From positions 35,443,022 through 35,507,021 of the forward strand of contig OY759261.1 of NCBI GenBank assembly GCA_963662155.1: a DNA stretch of 64,000 bases. Reading direction: 5' to 3'. Under the pieces are notes generated by a model. It saw only the letters and a list, made by a program, of their open reading frames with translations, was not told the origin of the DNA and ran no database searches. This document shows positions 54,158-64,000 of the stretch, piece after piece. Each line of letters starts with the position of its first letter. Position 1 is the first letter of the stretch. A program made the position numbers and the translations under genes. The DNA comes from Lamellibrachia columna. Taxonomy: Eukaryota > Annelida > Polychaeta > Sabellida > Siboglinidae.

Positions 54158-54160
<3 letters not shown>
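53165..54160. repeat. 1-kb purine (GA-rich) tract, left arm of a giant inverted repeat
   Basis: Almost only A and G on the plus strand, with (GA)n at about 53360-53400. It pairs imperfectly but in order with 54299-54910 read in reverse complement. The long Ser/Leu/Pro frames on the minus strand are artefacts. Confidence 0.93.
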
Positions 54161-54227
<67 letters not shown>

Positions 54228-54252
54228 TATCTCTCACTCTCTCTCTCTATAA

Positions 54253-54298
<46 letters not shown>
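54161..54298. repeat. (TA)n tracts at the centre of the inverted repeat
   Basis: Two (TA)n blocks surround a short CT-rich spacer near 54228-54250. Confidence 0.93.
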
Positions 54299-54300
<2 letters not shown>

Positions 54301-54916
54301 ACCTCTCTCCCCATCTCTCTCCCTTTCCCCCTCCCTCCCCTCTTTCCGTATCTACCTATCTCTATCTCTCCCTTTCTCTCTCTCTTTTTTCTCGCGCTCT
54401 CTTTTATTATCTCTCCCCTCCTCTCTCTCTTTCTCTCTCTCTCTATCCCATCTCTCTCGATTAACCTCTCTCTCCCTTCTCTCTTCCACATTTATCTCTA
54501 TTCTTCTCTTCCTCTCTCATATCTCTCCTCCCCCTCTCTCACCATTTATCTCTCTATCATTATCTCAATATCCTCCTTCTCTCACACTCTCTCCACCTCT
54601 CCCCCTCTATGTATCCCGTCCCCTTCATCTCTCTCTCTCTCTCTCCATTTTGCTCTCTCTCCATCTCTGTCTCCCTCCTCACTCCTACATTGTTCTCTAT
54701 CCCTCTCTCCTTCACTCTCCGTCTCCCTCTCCCCCTCTCCCTCCCTCCTTCCCTGTCTCTCTCCTCTGTCTCCCTCCATCCCTTTCTCTGTCCACCTCTT
54801 TCTCTCTCCCAACTTGTCTCCCTCCCTCTCTTTCTCCATATCTCTCTCCATGTATCTCCCCCCTCCCTCCCACAATCTCGCCCTACCTTATTCTCTCTCC
54901 GTGTCTCCGTCTCTAC

Positions 54917-54918
<2 letters not shown>
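54299..54918. repeat. Pyrimidine (CT-rich) tract, right arm of the giant inverted repeat
   Basis: In reverse complement it repeats the order of left-arm blocks such as GGAAAGAGGGGAGGGAGG, AATGTGGAAGAGAGAAGGGA, GAGGAAG-x-GAAGAATAGAG, and GGAGGGAGACAAGT followed by GGGAGAGA. Confidence 0.9.
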
Positions 54919-54984
<66 letters not shown>

Positions 54985-55075
54985 TATGTGGGTGAATGAC
55001 AGGTAGAAAGAGAGAGAAACAGGGGAGAGAGAGTGAGATCGGGAGAAAGAGAGAGAGAGAGAGGGGGGGAGATAG
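54919..55075. repeat. (TA)n and GA-rich tract
   Basis: (TA)n at 54919-54984, then a GA-rich stretch at 55005-55075. Confidence 0.9.
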
Positions 55076-55089
55076 TATATTTTGGAATT

Positions 55090-55375
55090 TCATAACTCAT
55101 ACATATGTAAAAAAAAACAAAGGTCCCTGCCGGCCGTATTATAACGTGTTATAATTGTAATAGTTTTACACTGCGTAGTAATCATACAGTAATTTATATT
55201 TCATATGTTTTGATGAATCACTCACAAAGTCATTATCACAGAGGATATAAATGAATGAAACAATTTCTGTAAACGTTACCAACGTGAATATTTTTAACAC
55301 CATATTGTTAATTAAGACGATAATGTCACGAGATGGCCTGCAAAATACATAACGAATTCAGTGCAACTTTACATG

Positions 55376-55420
<45 letters not shown>
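55090..55420. repeat. Third copy of the foldback-arm family, ending in (TA)n
   Basis: Shares CAGTAATTTATATTTCATAT, TTTTGATGAATCACTCAC and CATAACGAATTCAGTGCAAC-like blocks with 51560-51690, and stops at (TA)n 55379-55418. Confidence 0.75.
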
Positions 55421-55421
<1 letters not shown>

Positions 55422-56132
55422 CAATTCAAGTTTATGAAATATGATTTAGTGGTCAATTGTACCGAAAGCTTTACTTAGATCCACAATAAAATGCCCCCTT
55501 CATAAACATCATTAATAATATTAATGATGTTTTTGGCAACCGAGCCAACGCTTCGAGACATCAGAGTACGCGATAGTTGCACACAATGAAGTTAATGTGT
55601 CTTGCAGATAACACGACAAATGATCCATACCAATCTGTCAGCCTGTTGCATCACTAAAAGCTAGAACAAAGAGGTGATTTAGTGGGACGCATTAGTGGAC
55701 CGAAGATAACGCGTCCCTGGAGATAGCAACATGTTAATGCAGTTTTCCTCTTAAAATTCAAACAATGTTGTCATATAGTATCGAAAACCTTGTAAAATAC
55801 TCTTAAACCACTTGAGTAGAGTACCATTTATTCCATATAATTCAAATTTATGCAATAGGATTTGGGTTTCAATTATATCGAAAGCTCTACATCAGATAAC
55901 AAAAACACAGAGGACTGAGTATATTTTTAGTGCATTTATAATTGAGAGGTTATATCATTGATGGTTGAGTGTTTCTCACGGAAACCGTATTGATCATTGT
56001 TCAATGTGTTATTTCTTTGTACAAAATCATAGGTCTTATGTACAATTGTTTCCAATATTTTTTAAATTGAAGGTAATAAGGTTGGGAAAGGGTATAATTG
56101 GGAAACTCTTCTGGGAGGGGGACGGAGGGAGG
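55421..56132 (-). mobile_element. LINE fragments (minus strand), copy 1 of a duplicated block
   Basis: On the minus strand, 55421-55500 reads [14 protein letters not shown] and 55790-55900 reads AFDIIETQILLHKFELYGIN then LLKWFKSILQG-like sequence. About 55960-56020 carries a QYGFR-x-KHST-like block. All are RT palm blocks of CR1/L2-like LINEs. The middle (55545-55745) is the repeat seen at 52840-53060. The frames are broken. Confidence 0.7.
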
Positions 56133-56148
56133 AAGGGAAGGAAGGATA

Positions 56149-56233
<85 letters not shown>
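56149..56233. repeat. (TA)n microsatellite
   Basis: About 42 units. It separates the two copies of the duplicated LINE block. Confidence 0.97.
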
Positions 56234-56234
<1 letters not shown>

Positions 56235-56236
<2 letters not shown>

Positions 56237-56850
56237 AATTCAAGTTTATGAAATAGGATTTAGTGGTCAATTGTACCGAAAGCTTTACTTAGATCCACAA
56301 TAAAATGCCCCCCTTCATAAACATCATTAATAATATTAATGATGTTTTTGGCAACCGAGCCAACGCTTCGAGACATCAGAGTACGCGTTAGTTGCACACA
56401 ATGAAGTTAACGTATTTTGCAGATAACACGACAAATGATCCATACCAATATGTCAGCCTGTTGCATCGCTAAAAGCTAGAACAAAGAGGTGATTTAGTGG
56501 GACGCATTAGTGGACCGAAGATAACGCGTCCCTGGATATAGCAACATGTCAGTGCAGTTATCCTCTTAAAATTCAAACAATATTGTCATATATTATCAAA
56601 AACCTTGCAAAATACTCTTAAACCACTTGAGTAGAGTACCATTTATTCCATATAATTCAAATTTATGCAATAGGATTTGGGGTTCAATTATATCGAAAGC
56701 TCTACATCAGATAAAACAACACAGAGACTGAGTATTTTTTATTGTGCATTTATAATAGAGAGGTTATATCAATGATGGTTGAGTGTTTCTCACGGAAACC
56801 GTATTGATCATTGTTCAATGTGTTATTTCGTTGTACACAATAATAGGAGA
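56235..56850 (-). mobile_element. LINE fragments (minus strand), copy 2 of the duplicated block
   Basis: Nearly identical to 55421-56012, including CAATTCAAGTTTATGAAATA, the GGACCGAAGATAACGCGTCC block and the QYGFR-like end. Both copies start immediately after a (TA)n tract. Confidence 0.8.
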
Positions 56851-57013
56851 GAAAGAGAAAGCGGCATTCCCGATGGTTTGATTGACACGCATATGTAATG
56901 GATAACAAAGCACGAGCTACTCATTGGGCAAATGGTCGACGTCACTTGTGCTATCACATAATGCAAAGTTGCTTCGTGACGCCTCTTATTGAAATTCTGA
57001 TGCGATGTTGCGG

Positions 57014-57020
57014 TATAAAA
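57014..57020 (+). promoter_or_regulatory. TATA box of a host gene
   Basis: TATAAAA, 31 bp before the A of an initiator-like TCAGTC at 57043-57048. The spacing is canonical for an RNA polymerase II core promoter. Confidence 0.65.
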
Positions 57021-57142
57021 TACCTCCCGCAGTGTAAGAACGTCAGTCAGTGACACATTGCTTTGGCGATTTGTCATCCGACTGCATCAGGAGTGATCCT
57101 GTGACACTGAGCGATAGTGAACATCCCAGCTGAAGAGCGAAG

Positions 57143-57257
57143 ATGCCGCGGCGCTGTTCGAAGAAGCCGATTCGTCCACCGCCTCTGCCGCCACCCTGGC
57201 TTCTGCTTCGAGTTCTGCTGTTGGCGTGGGTCTGCTTATGGGCTACCAACTCAGAAG
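57143..57257 (+). CDS. First coding exon of a secreted or membrane protein
   Basis: ATG at 57143 (AAG before it gives an A at -3) opens MPRRCSKKPIRPPPLPPPWL. A hydrophobic core follows (LLLRVLLLAWVCLWA), then TNSE: a classical signal peptide with a basic Pro-rich n-region and a likely cleavage after Ala in CLWA. The exon ends at AAG/GTAAGC (57257/57258), a strong 5' splice site, in phase 1 after 38 codons. A TATA box and initiator lie about 100-130 bp upstream, giving a 5' UTR of about 98 bp. No downstream exon is recognised in the window; the following sequence is an intron filled with (TA)n, (CA)n, a MITE and LINE pieces. The mature protein is therefore unknown. Confidence 0.6.
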
Positions 57258-57481
57258 GTAAGCACTTTATATTAATCGATTGTTAAATTTAAACTGTGAA
57301 AGTGTTTTGATAATAATAGGCCTTAATCATCGTCATGATCAGACTCGACTGGCAATGATGGGCACCGTCATCTGCGAGGTCAATGTTTTCTGTTACTGCA
57401 GCTCTTGCAAGGCAGACACGCTCTGACACGATGTTGGTTCTTTCCTGTAACACGTTGTTGCCATCTTCTTTGCAAGACCAC

Positions 57482-57671
<190 letters not shown>

Positions 57672-57926
57672 AATGAATAGTATTAAACAGCTCAGCCGGT
57701 TTAATAAAATAGTGCGCAGGTCTATAATTGAACTCATCGAAATAGTTAACTTTGATCGAGAGATCGGGTAACTTTTGTAATAAAGAATACCCTCTCGCTA
57801 TAGCATACTAAAGAGAGGTGGGCTGTAAATATATCTATGTCTTTTTTAATTAACTTCGGTTCTGCTTCGGTTCTGCATTAACTTTGGTTCTGCATTAAAT
57901 GCATAGCTTTTACGACGATTTATCAA

Positions 57927-58087
57927 AATATAACAGATTTCTTCATTATTTCTTCATAATTTTCAAACATGTTCGCACGTCGTTGTCGATATTTGAGACC
58001 GACAATTCGTAGTGCGGAGACAGCTATACAGCGACGATTCTCATTGTTTGAAAATGATGAAGAAATAATGAAGAAATCTGTTATATT
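57927..58087. mobile_element. 161-bp MITE with ~40-bp inverted ends
   Basis: The left end AATATAACAGATTTCTTC and the adjoining ATTATTTCTTCAT-x-ATTTTCAAAC match the inverse of the right end almost base for base. Confidence 0.85.
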
Positions 58088-58379
58088 GTTTATGAATTAT
58101 CTCCGTCCTGTCGCCCTGACGTCAGCTGTTATGAAAGCTTAACAGCGAATTGTTCTCAATAAAATGTCCGTTTTATTGAAATATTTCACAGATCTATTAT
58201 AGTTTGACTATAAGAGAAACATATGTATCGATCATGTAATTCTATAATTAGCAAGCAATATTATTCGACTCATGTTTTTTTATTTATCCAGTGCTTTTAA
58301 TACTATTCAACCTCATATTTTTGCTCGAAAGCTTTTATACATAAATGTGTTATCCTTTTAAGTTTCATGGATCTGTGGA

Positions 58380-59060
58380 TATTTAACTAGCAGATGTCAG
58401 TATGACAGTCTCGAATGCATCCGGTCTCCTTCCGTCCACACGAACACTGGCGCACCTCAAAGCACAGTTCTGGCACGTTTTCTGTACACACTCTACATTT
58501 CTGATTACAAAAGTACTGAGAATGTCTATCCACTGGTCAAATATGCAGACGACAGTGTCGTTGTTGGCATGGTTAACAATGATGATGATTCTGGTTAAAT
58601 AGGATATAAATGCGTGTGTTTAAATGCTAGAAGCATAGTAAATAAGAACAACGAATTAAACATTATGATAGAAGATATTGAACCTCACATAATTGGAATA
58701 ACCGATATGTAATGTTTATGAGAGATCGAATAGAAAGAAGGGGAGGGGGAGTTATTTGATATGTTAAATAATCTATTCAGGTTTACGAAATAAAATTAGA
58801 AAGGGAAGCAGATTGCGATGAAGCTGTTTGGTGCAAGATAGTTTCAGGAAATTCAACATTAACTATTGAATTGGTTTACCGAAGTCCAAACATAAACAAA
58901 GAACAACAAAAAATACAAAACGCTACATAGGAAGTGAATAAAGGGGAGTGTGTCATAATGGGAGATTTTAACCATAGACACACACAATGGAAATCTCAAG
59001 AGAATACAGGAGGAGAGGACCAATAATTTACATTTTAAAATCAGGATAGCTTCCTTACTC
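58380..59060 (+). mobile_element. LINE relic: RT fragment followed by an endonuclease fragment
   Basis: About 58440-58598 reads TNTGAPQSTVLARFLYTLYI and PLVKYADDSVVVGMVNNDD, the RT motif with YADD. About 58605-58710 then reads CLNARSIVNKNNELNIMIE and IIGITD. At about 58860-59010 there are WFTEVQT-like and ILTIDTHNGN/DFNH-like remains of an APE endonuclease. RT before endonuclease is the reverse of the normal order, so these are two separate insertions. Confidence 0.7.
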
Positions 59061-59275
59061 AGCACGTTCCAGAAGACCCCTCACACCCCATCCATGTAAA
59101 ATTTTATTCACGGCTCAGTCACAGAAGCAGTAGATTTGTACTCCCTAACAAGACAAAACGGCAACAAGTATTATTTTACCCTCTGGCATTTCAATTCATA
59201 ACGCTAAATTAGACATAAATATGTTATTAAATAACTTGTGATTTATACCGTATATATATGATGTGCCAACTCCAG

Positions 59276-59392
59276 ACCTAATGTTCAAGGTTTTGTTTCT
59301 ATCGTGTTGTAAGCGCCAATCGGCACTGTAATTTCCTGGTCGGACGAATAAAGTATTATTGTATTGTATTGTATTGTATTGTATTGTATTTT
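59276..59392 (+). mobile_element. LINE/SINE 3' tail with (TATTG)n
   Basis: A conserved-looking end (GCCAATCGGCACTGTAATTT, CCTGGTCGGACGAATAAAG) runs into a pentanucleotide (TATTG)n tail, as in non-LTR retrotransposons that end in short repeats. Confidence 0.55.
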
Positions 59393-59574
59393 ATAATTAA
59401 AATGCCCCAATTATCGTCATGAACATTTACGTTGTAACACTTCGTTTTTATCTGTGTTGCTTCAGTGTGTTTACTATTAGAAATTGTATGAAACGGAATT
59501 TAACAGAACAAAAATGTCTTAATTAAATCCATTATGTCTCAGATTTATTAATCTGCCTTTTACTGCCTACAACG

Positions 59575-59685
<111 letters not shown>

Positions 59686-60541
59686 AAAATCGGCATATTT
59701 TATATCATCGTTAAATTTCTAAAATATTAAGACATGAACGATTACGATGGTATCACGTTTTATGTGGATATTATCATACAAATGTGGTCGATGGAATGTA
59801 TTATCAGCTACTTTTTCCTCAACTTTTCTGTTTATTTTGCCATGCAATTGTGCACACTGTCGGGCTTATAGCGGACATTTCGATCTTTAGGTGATAGTGG
59901 ATTTAAAGAGCATATTTGTGAAACGCACGTTGACAACGCTCCTTAAATTGAATGATGGATTCTGTTTATGGTGGATTTTCCTTATTCGCATACCGCTGGC
60001 GTTGTACGGAGATCGGTCAGGAACACGTCAAACGGTTCCTTTCCCTGGGCGTTCCAAAACCAGTACTAATTTACCACGACACAGTACTTTTATAATTTCT
60101 CGAGTAGTTTCCCTGGCCAATCCTTGTCGTCTTCTTCTGTCCAAAAGAAATAATCATATGCTGTGATAAAGACCGGTCCAGCACAGTAGAGAATAATCGT
60201 CACCCAGGTGACATTCGCCTTCTTATTTTTCTCTAAGGCATCCAAGTATTATTTGTAGCTCTCGCTTCTACTTGGCGAAAGAATGTGATAGATGGCCATA
60301 GCATCAGGTCACGTGAGGTCAGTGTCATTGCCATACAAGTCGTATTGTTCATAAACACAGCTTTATTAGAGCGGGTATCATACAGGTGAAATCAACAGTG
60401 TCGCGGATACAGAGAGCCGCAAGTCGCACTAGCGCGTCAGCTATATGCACTACATGGGCGGATCTAGACCCTGAAAATAGGATGCCCAATTTCCCAACAG
60501 GACACCAGGATGAGGAACATTTATGTATCCAAATTTCCACA

Positions 60542-60543
60542 TG

Positions 60544-60579
<36 letters not shown>

Positions 60580-60582
60580 TGT
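60542..60582. repeat. (GTGC)n microsatellite
   Basis: About ten GTGC units. Confidence 0.95.
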
Positions 60583-60640
60583 GAATTACGGTAGAACATA
60601 TAAACCAAATTGCACTAATTATTTTTCTAATTCATGTGCG

Positions 60641-61165
60641 AACACACGGCAATCCGTTCGTTCTGTAATATCTATCATGTATTGTGTCGCCTGTTGAGGA
60701 GAACATTTAATCTTCAGCTGGACCATGTCCCCGATTACGGCAATCAGTTCGTTCTGTAATATCTATCATGTATTGTGTCGCATGTTGAGGAGAACATTTA
60801 ATCTTCAGCTGGATCTGGCCCCCGATGACGGCAATCAGTTCGTTCTGTAATATCTATCACGTATTGTGTTGCCTGTTGAGGAGAACATTTAATCTTCAGC
60901 TGGATCTGGTCTCCGATGACGGCAATCAGTTCGTTCTGTAATATCTATCATGCATTGTGTCGCCTGTTGAGGAGAACATTTAATCTTCAGCTGGACCATG
61001 TCCCCGATGATGGCAATCAGTTCGTTCTGTAATATATATCATGTATTGTGTCGCCTGTTGAGGAGAACATTTAATCTTCAGCTGGATCTGGCCCCCGAAG
61101 ACGGCAATCAGTTCGTTCTGTATCACCAATTGTGTGTTGTGTCGCAAAGTGCGTCTCGTTGAGGA
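60641..61165. repeat. 91-bp minisatellite, six copies
   Basis: TTCTGTAATATCTATCA recurs at 60661, 60752, 60843, 60934 and 61025, with a variant at 61116, exactly 91 bp apart. Each copy contains TGTTGAGGAGAACATT, TAATCTTCAGCTGGA and CGGCAATCAGTTCG. Confidence 0.95.
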
Positions 61166-63647
61166 GAACATTCAAATTGCTGTGCTTCTCACCAGTCTCG
61201 AGATTTTACAGGCAAGATTCTACTTTTTAAAGAGAACAATCGCCTCTACGGGTTGCAGTTTAAGGAGATTGTCTCTCACACGGGTTTGCTAGCATATCAA
61301 CAAATGCTGTCTGTGCAGGTTTGTTTGTTTTTACACCAGAGAAACTTGTCTTATTTTGACGCGATGAAAAAATCTATTTGGACACCCGATGGACTATAAT
61401 CTATATCGGGTCTCAGACATATATCAAGCTGGCAGTATGATCGACCAAGCACTACCTGCGCGATCTTGCAATCCTGCTTTGTGACCACCTATTTATGTAG
61501 CTTGTTGTGTAATGGTTAACATATCTGCTGATGAACAACAGTTATTAAAACACAGCTAATATAAACATATTTTCTAGTATCTAGTTGTTCCCAGCACCCC
61601 GCAACGTTCTATTAACTGACTATAGTCTTTATAATTATATTGTGGTTAGAAAGTTATGGTCTTTTGAGGTCTCATTCAATTTGTTAGCCTTTTTATAACT
61701 TTATGGCCAAGCTGACCTCAGTGATTCTTTAACGTCCCAAATTGAGACGGGACCGACATTAACGTGATCTCCGAGTTACGAGGGACACACAGTCAACAAT
61801 GTTGAGAGCCAGTTTTTACACTAAATGTACCGTGTCCGATTTGCGTCTTGAATTCAGAACTTTGGCATGAAAGGCGGATGTGTGAATTACTACATTTACA
61901 TTTTTGGGTTTGTAATATAAGTACACAACTTCAATTAGTCATGTCATACTCTTCCTCTTTCTATGGTGTATGTATTTCTATGATGCGTTTTAATTTACAT
62001 GGCGCAAAGGTATCAGGAAACATTTTAATCTACCAGTTTGCACTCACTGTTGTTATATGGTACTACTACTACTTTTAGCAGAATGTCTCCCGATTCAAAT
62101 TCAGATCACGAAAGGAATGGAGTAGTTTAAAATGCAACAACAGTTTGGGTAGCTCTCTTGAGTGGCCAATCTAGCCCTTCGGGGTATTGGCTCATATATG
62201 TATAAAATTATCAGGTACACCTTGTCTAATTTCAGACATGATGCCACGACTTTCTGTAATATGAAACCCAGCTACTTTTATTATATAATTCAAAACCACT
62301 ATCAGAAGGGGCTGGATGAGAAACTATTAAACACAGTTTCCTTGGCAAAGTATGTGCTAAATAATATAGAGATTGCGTGTAGCACGTTTTAGTCAAAGAC
62401 GTGTTAGTCTCTTTATGTGCAAAGATACTTCAACTGTAATTGAATCGTAGGAATAAATATATAATTTTACTATTACTACACTACCATGCCTCTAGTTTAC
62501 AATAATGCCGATATAGAAATTGAGACGATTACGTGTTGTTTTAGTCACTTGTAGCATACTCGTTTTTTATTAAACATTCGCATTACTATAGTTGTTTTAG
62601 TCAATATTGCAATAAATGGCACATAACAGATGTTTAATGTTGTCTTTTCGTTAATACATTTTCAGACCGCATTTTCTTCGTAGGAACAGGCCTACCTACA
62701 GGTTAAACGAAACAAAATCCGCTGCGTTTTGCCGAAACTCTAGACTCAAAAGTAGTTACACCTCGTCTACTGTAGATTTGACATTCGAAGTTACACTTAT
62801 GTGACGAATGCAAGAAAATATATAGGATTATTTTATCACGATTTTTATATATTCAGCAAATCCGTATTAAAACGGGACACGGCCAAAGGCCGTAATCCTA
62901 AAACAAAAACCGTATTGTATACGGACAATATGTACGATGTCGCAAGTCTGAATTTTGGGTCGATTATATTAGGCCTTAACTCGCTTAAAACCAGATTATA
63001 GGTGTCCAAAATTACACCATTTCAACTGTTTTATCTAAAAAAATGTGAAATGGTTGGGAAGGAGGATACCCCCTCCCTCCCCCACCTCCATCCTCACGAG
63101 GCTCGTTGCGCTCCATACATTAACTTGGACCCCCTTTTTCTAAACCCTGGATCCGCCCCTGTGGTTTATTCGTACTCTTTTTAGGACACTTTTATTTTGC
63201 ATAAAGCTGTGTCATATTACTTATTAGTAACTTAATTTCATGAACCAAAACATATATTAACTAGACACGTTAATATAGTGCTCAGTGGTGATTGCATGAA
63301 CAATCTCCCCAAGCAGCGGGCGCTTTCGCAATAGTGGCGCCACACGGTGGGCCGTGAACTCCATGTTCGCACTATGTAATCAGTTATTACCCCGAAATTA
63401 AACAAACGAAAATTAAAAGAAATAATACTATACCTGACAAAATGATTCCATTTGATGATGATATTAGCGAAATCGTATACACGTACTCTCGGTACTGCTA
63501 AATTACTGGAATCCGAACACGGAATGTGAGACGACGCAAGCGTGTCGATTTGTCGTGCAAAGCCAGGGCAAAGTAGAGCTTTTTGTAAGTTTACCACATT
63601 GTATCACCTCGCATGAGATATATCAACATATAAATATTAGGAAATAG
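61166..63647. other. No supported gene
   Basis: Scattered short frames only. Around 63140-63160 a CCTGGATCCGCCCCTG end resembles ATCCGCCCCTG near 52127 and GGGCGGATCTAG near 60458, hinting at small transposon termini. Confidence 0.35.
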
Positions 63648-63960
63648 TTGCTGTTAACATTTAGTCAAAGGCAGTATTTGAGCGTAAGTTAGTTCCGGGC
63701 TCCTGCAGGGAAGTCAGCGAGCGAAAATAGGGTTTGTTTACAGTTACGAAAATTAACTTTTATTAAGGTAGCACAGTGAATTGCCAGCCAGGATTACTAT
63801 TACACATACATTAGGCAAAACATGTTATAGACATATACCAATAAACCGTTTTTGTTAACATTTAGTCAGAGGCAGTATTTTTGAGGTAGCAATTCGGATT
63901 CCCGGTTCAACGAGTGATAAAAGGGGTTTGTTTACAGTTCGGGAATTACATTGGTATATC
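63648..63960. repeat. ~207-bp direct repeat, two copies
   Basis: GTTAACATTTAGTCA, AGGCAGTATTT and GGGTTTGTTTACAGTT recur about 207 bp apart (63653 and 63857 and onward). The second copy may continue past the window. Confidence 0.75.
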
Positions 63961-64000
63961 AAACTATTCTTCACATTGTTGAATATATATATACATATAT

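Noticed and set aside
53105..54167. 198- and 340-codon Ser/Leu/Pro-rich frames
   Set aside because: Low-complexity GA tract translated on the opposite strand; no domain.

Overview
The window is animal nuclear DNA, and no bacterial or organellar gene set is present. The evidence is long (TA)n, (TG)n, (CA)n and (CTA)n microsatellites, several minisatellites, broken non-LTR retrotransposons, a DIRS-like retrotransposon, DNA-transposon relics with terminal inverted repeats, a tRNA-derived SINE-like sequence, and exon-like pieces with GT splice donors. The combination (CR1/L2/RTE-type LINEs, DIRS with an SGNH-hydrolase-like segment, Tigger and CACTA relics, a Polinton) suits a marine invertebrate such as a mollusc, but the species cannot be fixed from the sequence.

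The centrepiece is one almost complete Polinton/Maverick (adintovirus-like) element at 27766-42828 (15,063 bp). It has about 200-bp terminal inverted repeats and a 6-bp target duplication GGTGTC, and it sits inside a 29/30-bp satellite array whose two halves flank it in the same orientation. Most genes run on the minus strand. In transcription order they are: protein-primed DNA polymerase B with an N-terminal zinc-finger region (broken by two frame changes), A32/FtsK-like packaging ATPase, two conserved proteins of unknown role, two related small hydrophobic ORFs created by a 254-bp tandem duplication, a 53-residue membrane peptide, retrovirus-like integrase, an acidic single-span membrane protein, penton-like minor capsid protein, a basic core-like protein, the double-jelly-roll major capsid protein (one in-frame stop and one frame change) and an adenain-like protease. 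The late genes are tightly packed with stop/start overlaps. The right 3 kb carries microsatellites and a divergent plus-strand ORF that may be spliced. The TIRs each carry two CTCF-like motifs, an E-box and a CCAAT box.

Left flank (1-27.7 kb): a nested CR1/jockey-like LINE pair (2-3.9 kb), direct duplications (4.2-5.2 kb), foldback elements and MITEs (6.8-10.4 kb), a CACTA-like transposase relic (10.8-11.5 kb), a Tigger/pogo transposase relic (15.8-16.4 kb) next to a hAT-like MITE with an 8-bp target duplication, a minus-strand DIRS-like retrotransposon (18.9-22.7 kb) with Gag-like, RT, RNase H, truncated tyrosine recombinase and an upstream SGNH-hydrolase-like segment, a nine-copy 74-bp satellite, and two LINE relics (25.0-26.9 kb).

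Right flank (42.8-64 kb): the rest of the satellite, a possible small secreted-peptide ORF (44.2 kb), nested repeats, a 0.9-kb TIR transposon, a second possible signal-peptide exon (48.3 kb), a minisatellite split by a LINE (49.5-51.4 kb), a foldback element, a very large purine/pyrimidine inverted repeat (53.2-55.1 kb), duplicated LINE pieces, one convincing host gene start (TATA box, initiator, signal-peptide exon and splice donor at 57.0-57.26 kb), further LINE pieces and a 91-bp minisatellite (60.6-61.2 kb).
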